64,000 nucleotides of DNA, taken from assembly GCF_041677825.1 (NCBI RefSeq), contig NZ_JBAYPG010000002.1:62001-126000 (forward strand), in the 5' to 3' direction. This document shows, one piece after another, positions 1 to 8,669 of the stretch. The notes beneath the pieces were generated by a model. The model had not been told where the DNA came from. It worked only from the letters and a program-made list of their open reading frames with translations, and ran no database searches. The DNA is from Castellaniella sp041677825. Its GTDB lineage: Bacteria; Pseudomonadota; Gammaproteobacteria; Burkholderiales; Burkholderiaceae_B. The stretch's first letter is position 1. Each line of letters opens with the position of its first letter. The translations under genes were made by a program, and so were the position numbers.

Positions 1-836
1 TCGACGTGACCACATTGCGAACACACGTGCATCGACATATTTTCCACGATACCCAGTACGGGGACATCCACCTTCTGAAACATGACCAGGCCCTTGCGGG
101 CATCGGCCAGGGCGAGGTCCTGCGGCGTGGTGACGATGATGGCACCGGCCAACGGAACCTTCTGCGCCATGGTCAGGGCAATATCGCCTGTTCCTGGCGG
201 CATGTCCACGATCAGGTAATCCAGATCGTTCCATTTTGTAAGCGACAGCAATTGCGTCAGGGCCTGGGTGACCATGGGCCCGCGCCAGATGGCCGGCCCG
301 TCGTCTTCCATGAGAAAGCCAATGGAATTGGACTGCAGGCCATGACCCACCATGGGCTCCATGCTCTTGCCATCTACACTCTTGGGCTTGCCCGACAGGC
401 CCAGCATGATGGGTACGCTGGGGCCGTAGATATCCGCATCGAGCAGGCCGGTGCGTGCCCCCTGTGCGTGCAGCGCCAGGGCGAGATTGACGGCCGTGGT
501 GCTCTTGCCCACCCCACCCTTGCCGGAGGCCACGGCGATGATGTTGCGTACGGTTTCGAGCGGCCGCAGGCCCCTTTGAACGGCGTGCGTGGCCACCCGG
601 GAGCGGAACGCCAGCGTACCCACAGTGATGCCGGCCCCCTCGAGGGCCTCGCGCAATGTCCGGGCCAAAGCGGCCTCGCCATTGTATACGGGATAGCCCA
701 GGGTTACAGTGAGATCAAATGCATCACCCCGCGGCCGGATCTCCAGCGCCTCTTCGGTGACCGCAAGGGTCTTGTGGGTATCGGGGTTGGCCACCCGTGA
801 CAACAGCTGGCGAATATCCTGTATCGTGGTGCTCAT
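1..836 (-). CDS. apbC: Mrp/ApbC iron-sulfur cluster carrier ATPase (3' end cut by window edge)
   Basis: P-loop NTPase of the Mrp/NBP35 family, which carries and transfers Fe-S clusters in the cytoplasm. The reading frame runs from an ATG at 836 to the left edge with no stop, so the C-terminus is missing. Residues 6-75 look like the MIP18/DUF59 domain. A deviant Walker A (SGKGGVGKST) lies near residue 104, and a CxxC pair (CSQC) that would hold the bridging cluster is just inside the edge. It is transcribed divergently from the small membrane protein at 954. The family call is firm; the symbol could equally be mrp. Confidence 0.93.
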   Translation of the reverse strand, partial: MSTTIQDIRQLLSRVANPDTHKTLAVTEEALEIRPRGDAFDLTVTLGYPVYNGEAALARTLREALEGAGITVGTLAFRSRVATHAVQRGLRPLETVRNIIAVASGKGGVGKSTTAVNLALALHAQGARTGLLDADIYGPSVPIMLGLSGKPKSVDGKSMEPMVGHGLQSNSIGFLMEDDGPAIWRGPMVTQALTQLLSLTKWNDLDYLIVDMPPGTGDIALTMAQKVPLAGAIIVTTPQDLALADARKGLVMFQKVDVPVLGIVENMSMHVCSQCGHV

Positions 837-953
837 GGAGGCTCGCTTGAAAATTCCTGAAACCGAAAGCTTAACGGATTCCTCTGGCAATCCGGCGATT
901 GCCCCCAATATTGACACAGCATCGTACACTCTTCCAGGCCGGAGACTTTCCGC

Positions 954-1229
954 ATGAACTTCATCCGACAAACCCTGCGCGCCATTCTGTTCGTGATCCT
1001 CGCCTTCTTTGGGCTGATCATGGCAGCGATCTTCATGATCTCCACCCTGCTGGCGGTCGGCGTGCTGTATATCGTGGCCCGTCTCCAGGGCCGCCCTTTC
1101 GGGGTCAAGGCGTACTGGGCCGAGCGCAGGCGTGCGCCCATGTCGTCGGGCAGCGCGCCCTGGGCAGCCCGCAAGCCGGCCGGCCAGAAGCCGGATGTGG
1201 TCGACATCGAGATGCGTGAAATCCCCTAA
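954..1229 (+). CDS. Small membrane protein of unknown function
   Basis: A 91-residue protein with one long hydrophobic stretch (about residues 10-42, possibly two short helices), followed by a basic, proline- and alanine-rich cytosolic-looking tail. A GGAGA Shine-Dalgarno sits 8 bases before the ATG, which supports the start. It ends 30 bases before metG in the same direction, so it may share that transcript. I do not recognise a family. The overlapping frames here are shadows; this one has the ribosome binding site and a sensible hydrophobic profile. Confidence 0.65.
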   Translation: MNFIRQTLRAILFVILAFFGLIMAAIFMISTLLAVGVLYIVARLQGRPFGVKAYWAERRRAPMSSGSAPWAARKPAGQKPDVVDIEMREIP

Positions 1230-1259
1230 AATGGTGCTTTTGCCCCGAGCAAGCACTCC

Positions 1260-3332
1260 ATGTCACGCACTTTTTTCGTCACCGCCGCCCTGCCCTATGC
1301 CAATGGCTCGTTCCATATCGGCCATATCATGGAGTACATCCAGGCCGACATCTGGGTGCGATCACAGCGCATGGCGGGCCATACCGTCCATTTCGTATGT
1401 GCCGATGATGCCCATGGGGCCCCCATCATGCTCAAGGCGCAAGCCGAGGGCATCACGCCCCAGGCCCTGGTGGCCCGGTACGCGGCCGAACGCCCCAGAT
1501 ATCTCGACGGCTTCCACATCCGCTTCGACCACTGGCACAGCACCGACTCCCCCGAAAACGTGGCCCTGTCGCAGGGCATCTACAAGGCGCTTCGTCAGGC
1601 GGACCTGATCGACAGCCGTGACATCGAGCAGTTCTACGACCCGGTTCAGGGCATGTTCCTGCCCGATCGCTATATCAAGGGCGAGTGCCCGCGCTGCCAC
1701 GCCAAGGATCAGTATGGCGATTCCTGCGAGGTCTGCGGTGCGGTGTACCAGCCGACCGAACTCATCGAACCGTATTCGACGCTCACCCATGCAAGGCCCG
1801 AATTGCGGCGCTCCGAGCATTTCTTCTTTCGCCTGTCCGATCCGCGCTGCGTGGCCTTTCTGCAGGGTTGGACCACCGGGCAGCGCAGCGACGGCAGCCC
1901 ACATCTGCAGCCCGAAGTTCTCGCCAAGACGCGCGAATGGCTGGGCACCGAAGGCGGTGACGGGCAGGCCAGTCTGGCCGACTGGGATATTTCCCGCGAC
2001 GAACCCTATTTCGGCATCCCCATTCCAGACGCGCCCGGCAAATACTTCTATGTCTGGCTCGATGCCCCCATCGGCTATCTGGCCTCACTCATGGCGCACT
2101 GCCAGCAACTGGGGCTGGATTTCGATGCGCTGACCGCACCCGACAGCCCCATCGAGCAAGTCCATTTCATCGGCAAGGACATCGTCTACTTTCATGCCCT
2201 GTTCTGGCCTGCCATGCTGCATTTTTCCGGGCGAAAAGTACCCGATCTGCTGCACGTGCACGGCTTCATCACGGTGAGCGGCGAAAAAATGTCCAAGAGC
2301 CGTGGCACAGGGATCTCACCGCTGCGCTATCTGGATATCGGCATGGATGCCGAATGGCTGCGCTATTACATCGCGGCCAAACTCAACGCGCACGTCGAAG
2401 ATCTGGATTTCAACCCGGATGATTTCATTGCCCGGGTGAACAGCGATCTGGTCGGAAAATACGTCAACATTGCCAGCCGGGCCGCGTCATTCATCAGCCG
2501 CCACTTCGACGGGCAGCTGGGCTTCGTGGGCGATGTCGCGCCCTGCCAGGCCGAACTGCGGGCCTGCGCGCGGCAGGTACAGGCTGATTTCGACAAGCGG
2601 GATTATGGTCGTGCGATCCGCCGCATCATGGCCCAGGCCGATCAGATCAACCAGGCATTCGACAGCGCCCGGCCCTGGGTCCTGGCCAAGGGCCTGAGCC
2701 AGGCCGATGACACCCGGAAACAGGCTTTGCAGGACATCTGTTCACGGGCCCTGGCGGGCTTCCACACACTGACCGTGATGCTGAGCCCCGTCCTGCCGGC
2801 CCTCAGTGCCCGTGTGGCCCGTGAACTCTTCGGCCTCGAGCGCGACTTTGTCTGGGCCGATGCCGGCCAGTTGCCGAGCTACATCCACCCTTTCAGGCAC
2901 CTGATGCAGCGCGTCGATCCCGCCCAACTCGACGCCCTCTTCGAACCCCCGGCCGAACCACTCGTGGCGCCAGGCGGCGAACCCATTGCCGACACCATCA
3001 CGATCCAGGATTTCGCACGGGTGGACCTGCGCCTCGCCCGCATCGTCGAATGCAGTCATGTGGAAGGCTCCGACAAGCTGCTGCGCCTAATGCTGGATGT
3101 GGGCGAGGGGCGCCTGCGGCAGGTCTTTTCAGGCATACGGTCGGCGTATGAACCCGCGGATCTGGTGGGCAGGATGACGGTCGTGGTGGCCAACCTGGCA
3201 CCGCGCAAGATGCGTTTCGGCGAATCCGAGGGCATGGTGCTGGCCGCCAGCCATGCCGACGAGAACGTCTACCCGGGGCTGTACGTGCTCGAACCCTGGC
3301 CCGGCGCCGAACCTGGGCTGCGGGTGCGCTAG
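1260..3332 (+). CDS. metG: Methionine--tRNA ligase
   Basis: Class I aminoacyl-tRNA synthetase that charges tRNA(Met) and initiator tRNA. At 690 residues it is the long, dimerising form. The HIGH motif is at residues 19-22, a knuckle-type zinc site (CPRC...CEVC) is near residues 143-160, and the KMSKS loop is near 343. The last ~110 residues are the EMAP-II/Trbp111-like tRNA-binding domain. The start codon has no clear Shine-Dalgarno; a small inverted repeat (GTGCTT at 1234-1239, AAGCAC at 1251-1256) sits directly before it. It converges with kch, leaving 28 bases between the stops. Confidence 0.97.
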   Translation: MSRTFFVTAALPYANGSFHIGHIMEYIQADIWVRSQRMAGHTVHFVCADDAHGAPIMLKAQAEGITPQALVARYAAERPRYLDGFHIRFDHWHSTDSPENVALSQGIYKALRQADLIDSRDIEQFYDPVQGMFLPDRYIKGECPRCHAKDQYGDSCEVCGAVYQPTELIEPYSTLTHARPELRRSEHFFFRLSDPRCVAFLQGWTTGQRSDGSPHLQPEVLAKTREWLGTEGGDGQASLADWDISRDEPYFGIPIPDAPGKYFYVWLDAPIGYLASLMAHCQQLGLDFDALTAPDSPIEQVHFIGKDIVYFHALFWPAMLHFSGRKVPDLLHVHGFITVSGEKMSKSRGTGISPLRYLDIGMDAEWLRYYIAAKLNAHVEDLDFNPDDFIARVNSDLVGKYVNIASRAASFISRHFDGQLGFVGDVAPCQAELRACARQVQADFDKRDYGRAIRRIMAQADQINQAFDSARPWVLAKGLSQADDTRKQALQDICSRALAGFHTLTVMLSPVLPALSARVARELFGLERDFVWADAGQLPSYIHPFRHLMQRVDPAQLDALFEPPAEPLVAPGGEPIADTITIQDFARVDLRLARIVECSHVEGSDKLLRLMLDVGEGRLRQVFSGIRSAYEPADLVGRMTVVVANLAPRKMRFGESEGMVLAASHADENVYPGLYVLEPWPGAEPGLRVR

Positions 3333-3360
3333 GCACTGCCCATGGCCCCCGAGGATGGCC

Positions 3361-4560
3361 TCAGGCCGGGGTTTTCTCGCCGAACAGCAAACGCTTGATG
3401 AGCGCATCGTCGATCGGTTCGCCACTGAGCGTGCGCGCCAATATTTCGGCCCCCAATGCCTGCAGGGAAATCACGATGTCGGGATTGACGTGCCGCACCT
3501 TGTCGAGGTGTGCCGGCGCGTTCACCAGCGCGACCAGCCGGGTATCGGGCCCGATGACCTCACGGGCAGCCAGGATGATGAACGCATTTTCAGCATCTTC
3601 GGCGCGCAGCGCCAGCACGTAACGGGCCTCATGGGCGCCGGCACGGCGCAGCAGCTCGGTGTCGCTGGCGTCCCCTTGCAGGATATCGGCCTGCGCCGGA
3701 AAAACGCCCGGATCGCCCGGGGCCTGGATCACGGTGACTTCGTGCCCGCGCTGGATCAGGGCATGGTACAGGCTCAGCGCCAGCGGGCCCGTGCCCGCCA
3801 ATACGGTGTGGTCTTTTCTCATGACATGTGAAATGCGCCCATACAATAATCGCCGTATGTTGCCCCCCACCAGGGGCCCGACAACCACGCTGAGCGAAGT
3901 GGCAAAAAGCGTGATCCCCAGCATCACCACCGACAACGTGAACATGCGTGCAGCCTCACCCTTGGGCACGATGTCGCCATAGCCGACGGTGGACATGGAT
4001 ACGAGGGAAAAATAGAACGCAGTGACAGGATCAACGATGGCCGGCGAAAACTCGTTCCCCAGATACAGGCTGCCAAACACTGAATACACCAGCAGGCAGC
4101 TGAGGGCCAGAATGGCAAACAGGCTGCCGGCGGCGAGGCTGGCGCGGTCGAAATGATGCCACTTGGCCACCAGCATGCCGGCCACGAGAATCGTGAAGAT
4201 GATCAGGCTGGCAGGCCCCGTGTCGACCTTGACCAAAAATGCGGCCATGGCCAGCAGCAGCAGGACGCTCATCGCCCACGCAATCCGCGCCCGTGCCAGA
4301 AGACCGATGGCCATCAGCTGGATCACCAGACCCAGCATCACGCGTGTCACGTGGGTGACCCCGCCCGACTGGAGGTACCGGGCGACCGCCGCGCCATCGC
4401 TGGCCACAAAGGCATCCAGCAGATCATGGCCGCGCAGCGTGCCCCAGGAAGGCCGCAGGAAAAGATGCCCGGCCAGCGCCACCAGAATGGCCAGCAGCCA
4501 ATGCCAGGGGAAATCCTTCAGCCAATGGGATACCCGGGTTTTGATCAAGGCAGTACGCAT
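3361..4560 (-). CDS. kch: Kch-type voltage-gated potassium channel with RCK domain
   Basis: Six-transmembrane K+ channel with a cytosolic nucleotide-binding domain. Helices fill residues ~20-170, the selectivity filter TVGYGD is at about 191-196, and a TrkA-N (RCK) Rossmann domain begins near residue 245 after an RKDH motif. Length (399) and layout match E. coli Kch (417 aa), including the shared segment MSTVGYGDIVP. The frame stays open to a TTG at 4620, but I chose the ATG at 4560 because the added residues are not membrane-like and the protein then matches the family start. It is divergent from the CDF transporter gene. Confidence 0.9.
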   Translation of the reverse strand: MRTALIKTRVSHWLKDFPWHWLLAILVALAGHLFLRPSWGTLRGHDLLDAFVASDGAAVARYLQSGGVTHVTRVMLGLVIQLMAIGLLARARIAWAMSVLLLLAMAAFLVKVDTGPASLIIFTILVAGMLVAKWHHFDRASLAAGSLFAILALSCLLVYSVFGSLYLGNEFSPAIVDPVTAFYFSLVSMSTVGYGDIVPKGEAARMFTLSVVMLGITLFATSLSVVVGPLVGGNIRRLLYGRISHVMRKDHTVLAGTGPLALSLYHALIQRGHEVTVIQAPGDPGVFPAQADILQGDASDTELLRRAGAHEARYVLALRAEDAENAFIILAAREVIGPDTRLVALVNAPAHLDKVRHVNPDIVISLQALGAEILARTLSGEPIDDALIKRLLFGEKTPA

Positions 4561-4641
4561 GTGCAGGCGGGCTGGATCAAAGTCAAGAATCCAGCCAGTG
4601 TAACGTAAGTATTCTGCCAACGAGGCCTATATACTGTCTCC

Positions 4642-5535
4642 ATGTCCAGTCCGCCATATCCTTTTCCCGAACCCGAAGAGCGCCAGAGGGCAGCGCACCG
4701 CAGCACCTGGATCAGCGTATGGGTGAACATCGTGCTCACGGTGTTCCAGATGGTCGTGGGTGTGTTCGCCCAGTCCCAGGCCCTGATTGCCGATGCCATC
4801 CACTCGCTGTCCGATCTCATATCCGACGGGGTCGTGCTGATCGCCAACCGGCACAGTGGCAAAGGCCCTGATGACGATCATCCCTACGGTCACCTGCGCT
4901 TCGAGAATGCAGCCACGCTGGCCGTGGGCCTGCTGCTGGCGGTCGTCGGCATCGGCATGCTGTGGCGCAGTGCCGAACGGCTGCAGGCACCCGAGCTCAT
5001 CCCCACCGTGCATCAGGTGGCGCTGTATGTCGCGCTCATGGCGCTGATGGCCAAGGAACTGCTGTTTCGCTACCTGTTGCACGTCGCCCGGCGCGTGCGT
5101 TCCACCATGCTGGTGGCCAATGCCTGGCACGCCCGCTCCGATGCAGCGTCATCCCTGGTGGTGGCACTGGGCATCGGCGCCAACCTGGCCGGCCTGCCAC
5201 TGGCCGACCCGCTCGCCGCACTGATCGTTGGCCTGATGATTCTGCGCATGGGCTGGAAATTCGCCTGGCAGGCCTTCAACGACCTGGTTGACCGGGCGGT
5301 CGACGAAGATACCCAGCACGCCATTCGCGAATGCATCCTGGGCACGCCAGGGGTCCGGGGCGTGCATGATCTGCGTACGCGCAAGATGGGCGACATGATC
5401 TGGGTCGAAGTCGATATCGAAATGGATGGCCAGCTCACCATAGAAGCCGGCCACGCCATTGCCGTCGAGGCCCGCCGGCGGGTCATGGCCGATCTGCCCG
5501 TGCTGGACGTCATGACCCACTTCGATCCGGTGTGA
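4642..5535 (+). CDS. Cation diffusion facilitator (FieF-like divalent metal exporter)
   Basis: A 297-residue inner-membrane proton antiporter of the CDF family, exporting Zn2+, Fe2+ or similar ions. About six transmembrane helices precede a cytoplasmic ferredoxin-like domain (from about residue 205). The metal-site helices show the paired HxxxD motifs (HSLSD near residue 54 and HARSD near 160). It is immediately followed by, or 4 bases overlaps, the P-type ATPase gene, so the two very likely form a heavy-metal efflux operon. The exact metal cannot be read from sequence. Confidence 0.93.
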   Translation: MSSPPYPFPEPEERQRAAHRSTWISVWVNIVLTVFQMVVGVFAQSQALIADAIHSLSDLISDGVVLIANRHSGKGPDDDHPYGHLRFENAATLAVGLLLAVVGIGMLWRSAERLQAPELIPTVHQVALYVALMALMAKELLFRYLLHVARRVRSTMLVANAWHARSDAASSLVVALGIGANLAGLPLADPLAALIVGLMILRMGWKFAWQAFNDLVDRAVDEDTQHAIRECILGTPGVRGVHDLRTRKMGDMIWVEVDIEMDGQLTIEAGHAIAVEARRRVMADLPVLDVMTHFDPV

Positions 5536-5537
5536 TC

Positions 5538-7958
5538 ATGATCCACGAGCGCGCACACCACCCGTTGCCTGCGAACGCGCACGCCACCAGGCGCACGGCC
5601 GGGTGTGGGCACGACGTGCCCCCTGCCTGCACAGGCCCCCACGGCCCCCACACAGACCTCCACGGACACACAGACCGGCATGATCATGCCGGGCATGGCC
5701 ATGCCTCCCTTCAGGCGGCAACTGACACCGTCTGCTGCGGCAACCCGGAGACGGGCGCGCCAGCCATCAGGCTCGATGCCCCCCGAATGGAAGGCGCCCT
5801 GCTGCGCACCCAGTTGCGCATCCGCCAGATGGACTGCCCGACCGAGGCCGCCCTGATCCGCCAGGCCCTTGAACCGCGCAGCGATGTCCAGATGCTCGAG
5901 TTCAACCTGATGGCGCGCGTACTGACCGTAAGTCATCGCCCCGAGGCACTGGACGATATCCTGGCGGCGATCCGGGCGCTGGGCTTCACGCCAGAACAAT
6001 CGGGCGATCACCTGGCACCTGAACGGCCCCGGCCATGGTGGCCGCTCATCGCCAGCGGGGTGGCGGCACTGGCTGCAGAAGCCGCCCATTGGCTGGCGGC
6101 GCCCTGGTGGCTGCCCGCCATGCTGGCGGTACTGGCCGTGGCCGGCAGCGGTGTGGGCACCTATCGCAAGGGCTGGACTGCACTGCGGCATGGCCAGATG
6201 AACATCAATGCGCTGATGAGCATCGCGGTCACCGGCGCGCTGATCCTCGGGCAGTGGGCCGAAGCCGCCATGGTCATGGTGCTCTACGAGGTGGCCGAAC
6301 GGATCGAAGCCCTGTCGCTCGACCGGGCCCGGCGGGCGGTGCAGGGCCTGATGCAGCTCAGCCCCGATCATGCCGCCGTTCAGCAGGCCGACGGCCAGTG
6401 GCTGGCGATCGCAGCCACCGATGTCCAGCCAGGCGACCGGATCCGGGTGCGGCCGGGTGAACGCATTGCCGTCGATGGTGAGGTCATTGCGGGGCAATCG
6501 GCCATCGATCAATCCCCCATCACCGGCGAGAGCCTGCCCGTCGAGAAGGCCACGGGAGACCCCGTCTACGCGGGCACGATCAACGGCAGCGGCACGCTCG
6601 AATACCGCGCCACCAGTCTGGCCGAAGACTCTACACTGGCACGCATCATCCGGGCAATCGAAAGCGCACAGTCCGCCCGCGCCCCGACCCAGCGCTTCGT
6701 GGACCGTTTTGCGCGCGTCTATACGCCGCTGGTCGTGCTGTTTGCGTTCGGGGTGGCCATCGTGCCACCGGTACTGGGCCTGGGGGGATGGTACGACTGG
6801 ATCTACAAGGCCCTGGTGCTGCTGGTGATCGCCTGCCCCTGCGCGCTGGTCATTTCAACGCCGGTGACCATCGTCAGTGGCCTGGCGACGGCGGCGCGCC
6901 ACGGCGTGCTGATCAAGGGCGGCAGATATCTCGAACAGGGTCGCCATCTTCGCTGGCTCGCGCTCGACAAGACCGGGACCATCACGCATGGCCACCCTGA
7001 ACTGACCGATCTGGACATCCTGGGCGACGCTGCCGTGCCGCATCCCCATGCATTCGCCCTGGCCATGGCGCAGGCCTCGGATCACCCCGTATCACGAGCC
7101 ATTGCCGCAGGCCTGCGCAGCCGGCCTGAAGCAGCCGCCGGCCCTGCAGCGCCCACCTTGAGCAGCTTCCAGGCATTGCCGGGGCGAGGCTCGCGCGCCG
7201 ACATCGCGGGCCGGACCTGGTGGCTTGGCAATCACCGGCTGATCCACGAACAGGGCCTGTGCTCACCGGCGCTCGAGGCACGCCTCGAAGCACTCGAGCA
7301 ACAGGGCAAGACCGTTGTGATGCTGGCCAGTGGCACCCAGGTGCTGGCACTGTATGCCGTGGCGGATACCATCAAGCCCGACAGCCGGGCCGCCATCGGG
7401 CAGCTGCATGCACTGGGCGTGCGCACCCTCATGCTGTCGGGCGACAACCCCCATACCGTGGCCGCGATCGCCAGGCAGGCTGGCATCACCGAGGCGCATG
7501 GCGATCAGTTGCCCGAAGACAAGCTGCAGGCCATGACGCGCCTGTCGGCCACCAAAGCCGTCGTGGGCATGGCCGGCGACGGCATCAACGATGCGCCTGC
7601 CCTGGCGCGCGCCGACATTGGTTTTGCAATGGGCAGCATGGGCACCGACGCGGCGCTCGAGACCGCAGATGTGGCCCTGATGGACGATGACCTGCGCAAG
7701 ATTCCGTGGTTCGTGCGCCTGTCCAGGCGCACGCACGCGATACTGGTGCAGAACATTGCCCTGGCCCTGGGCATCAAGCTGGTCTTTCTGGTCCTGACCA
7801 TGATGGGCCTGGGGACCATGTGGATGGCGGTCTTTGCGGATGTGGGGGCCAGCCTGCTGGTCGTGGGCAACGGGCTGCGCCTGCTGCGCAGCCCAACGAA
7901 TTCACTTGCTGGAATTCATTTTCCGCCCAGACATTCGACCACTTCGGCAAACCCCTGA
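5538..7958 (+). CDS. zntA: Zn2+/Cd2+/Pb2+-translocating P1B-type ATPase
   Basis: P1B-2 heavy-metal exporting ATPase of the inner membrane. Seen in order: a His-rich N-terminus (residues ~1-60), one HMA-like domain whose usual CxxC is reduced to one Cys (MDCPTEA), the ACPCAL ion site, the DKTGT phosphorylation motif, SDHP and GDGINDAP. The last helices carry the P1B-2 marks: a Lys (LGIKLVF) and an Asp-x-Gly (FADVGAS), which favour Zn/Cd/Pb over Cu. The ATG at 5538 follows the CDF stop; a GTG at 5532 (GTGA overlap) is an alternative start. The 3' end overlaps the convergent dehalogenase gene by 43 bases. Confidence 0.93.
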   Translation: MIHERAHHPLPANAHATRRTAGCGHDVPPACTGPHGPHTDLHGHTDRHDHAGHGHASLQAATDTVCCGNPETGAPAIRLDAPRMEGALLRTQLRIRQMDCPTEAALIRQALEPRSDVQMLEFNLMARVLTVSHRPEALDDILAAIRALGFTPEQSGDHLAPERPRPWWPLIASGVAALAAEAAHWLAAPWWLPAMLAVLAVAGSGVGTYRKGWTALRHGQMNINALMSIAVTGALILGQWAEAAMVMVLYEVAERIEALSLDRARRAVQGLMQLSPDHAAVQQADGQWLAIAATDVQPGDRIRVRPGERIAVDGEVIAGQSAIDQSPITGESLPVEKATGDPVYAGTINGSGTLEYRATSLAEDSTLARIIRAIESAQSARAPTQRFVDRFARVYTPLVVLFAFGVAIVPPVLGLGGWYDWIYKALVLLVIACPCALVISTPVTIVSGLATAARHGVLIKGGRYLEQGRHLRWLALDKTGTITHGHPELTDLDILGDAAVPHPHAFALAMAQASDHPVSRAIAAGLRSRPEAAAGPAAPTLSSFQALPGRGSRADIAGRTWWLGNHRLIHEQGLCSPALEARLEALEQQGKTVVMLASGTQVLALYAVADTIKPDSRAAIGQLHALGVRTLMLSGDNPHTVAAIARQAGITEAHGDQLPEDKLQAMTRLSATKAVVGMAGDGINDAPALARADIGFAMGSMGTDAALETADVALMDDDLRKIPWFVRLSRRTHAILVQNIALALGIKLVFLVLTMMGLGTMWMAVFADVGASLLVVGNGLRLLRSPTNSLAGIHFPPRHSTTSANP

Positions 7959-8602
7959 ACGACCAGGTCGGGTGCCGGGCCAAATGATCTGGGCACTTCG
8001 TTCTTGCGGTTCATCCAGATGCCCTGCATGCCGACTTGCTGCGCACCGGCCACATCGAACCAGCCCGCGCTGATGTGCACCATGTGTTCCGCCGCCGTGT
8101 TCGCGCGTCGCGCACCATGCAGGTACAGTTCTCTGGCCGGCTTGTACTGATGCACTTCTTCCACACTGATGAAATCAGTGATCAGATCATCGATGCGCGC
8201 AATCCGGACCAATGACCTGAGCATGTCCGGGCTGCCATTCGAGAGCACGTATACGGGATACCCGAGCCCCCGCAATGCCTGCACCCCGGTGCGTACATCA
8301 TCGAACACCTTCAGCTCGTGGTAGACACCCAGAATGTCATCGACTTCGCTGTCCGGCAGCTCGATTGCATGGACCTTGAGCGCATACTTCAAGGCCTTGC
8401 GGTTCAATTCGTAGAAGTCTTCGTAGACCCTGTAAAAATTGCACAGCATGCCGTACATGAGCGACTCGGCGCGCCACAGGCGGGCGACTTCATCGGCATT
8501 GCCGATCTTCCTGCGCAACGGCTCTGCAGCGCTGTCCACATCCAGCAAGGTGGAATAGGAGTCCATTACAACGGTTTTTATTCTTGCAACATCGAGTGCC
8601 AT
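7916..8602 (-). CDS. Haloacid dehalogenase type II family hydrolase
   Basis: A 228-residue cytoplasmic HAD-superfamily hydrolase resembling (S)-2-haloacid dehalogenases. The nucleophile Asp is residue 14 (VVMDSYSTLLD). Motif II is VLSNGSPDM, the Lys of motif III lies in HQYKPARE, and the final motif SAGWFDVAGAQ matches the SSNGWDAAGA pattern of true dehalogenases. I chose the ATG at 8602, which has an AAGGAC ribosome site; an upstream extension would run into pgk. It follows pgk by 67 bases on the same strand. The substrate is unknown, because many members are not haloacid-specific. Confidence 0.85.
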   Translation of the reverse strand: MALDVARIKTVVMDSYSTLLDVDSAAEPLRRKIGNADEVARLWRAESLMYGMLCNFYRVYEDFYELNRKALKYALKVHAIELPDSEVDDILGVYHELKVFDDVRTGVQALRGLGYPVYVLSNGSPDMLRSLVRIARIDDLITDFISVEEVHQYKPARELYLHGARRANTAAEHMVHISAGWFDVAGAQQVGMQGIWMNRKNEVPRSFGPAPDLVVQGFAEVVECLGGK

Positions 8603-8669
8603 TTGGTCCTTGTCCTGTGATGAGTCTGGTGCAGCCAGGCTGTACGACGCACGGAGCCCGTCGTCGGCA

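Noticed and set aside
6..800. A 264-codon open frame on the plus strand
   Set aside because: It lies antisense to mrp, whose Walker A and CxxC motifs are clear; the plus-strand translation has no recognisable features.
911..940. TTGACA as a -35 box for the small membrane protein gene
   Set aside because: The -35 is perfect but no acceptable -10 lies 16-18 bases downstream.
5070..6512. A 480-codon minus-strand frame
   Set aside because: It spans the CDF/zntA junction antisense to both. Both of those genes have intact family motifs, so this is a high-GC shadow.
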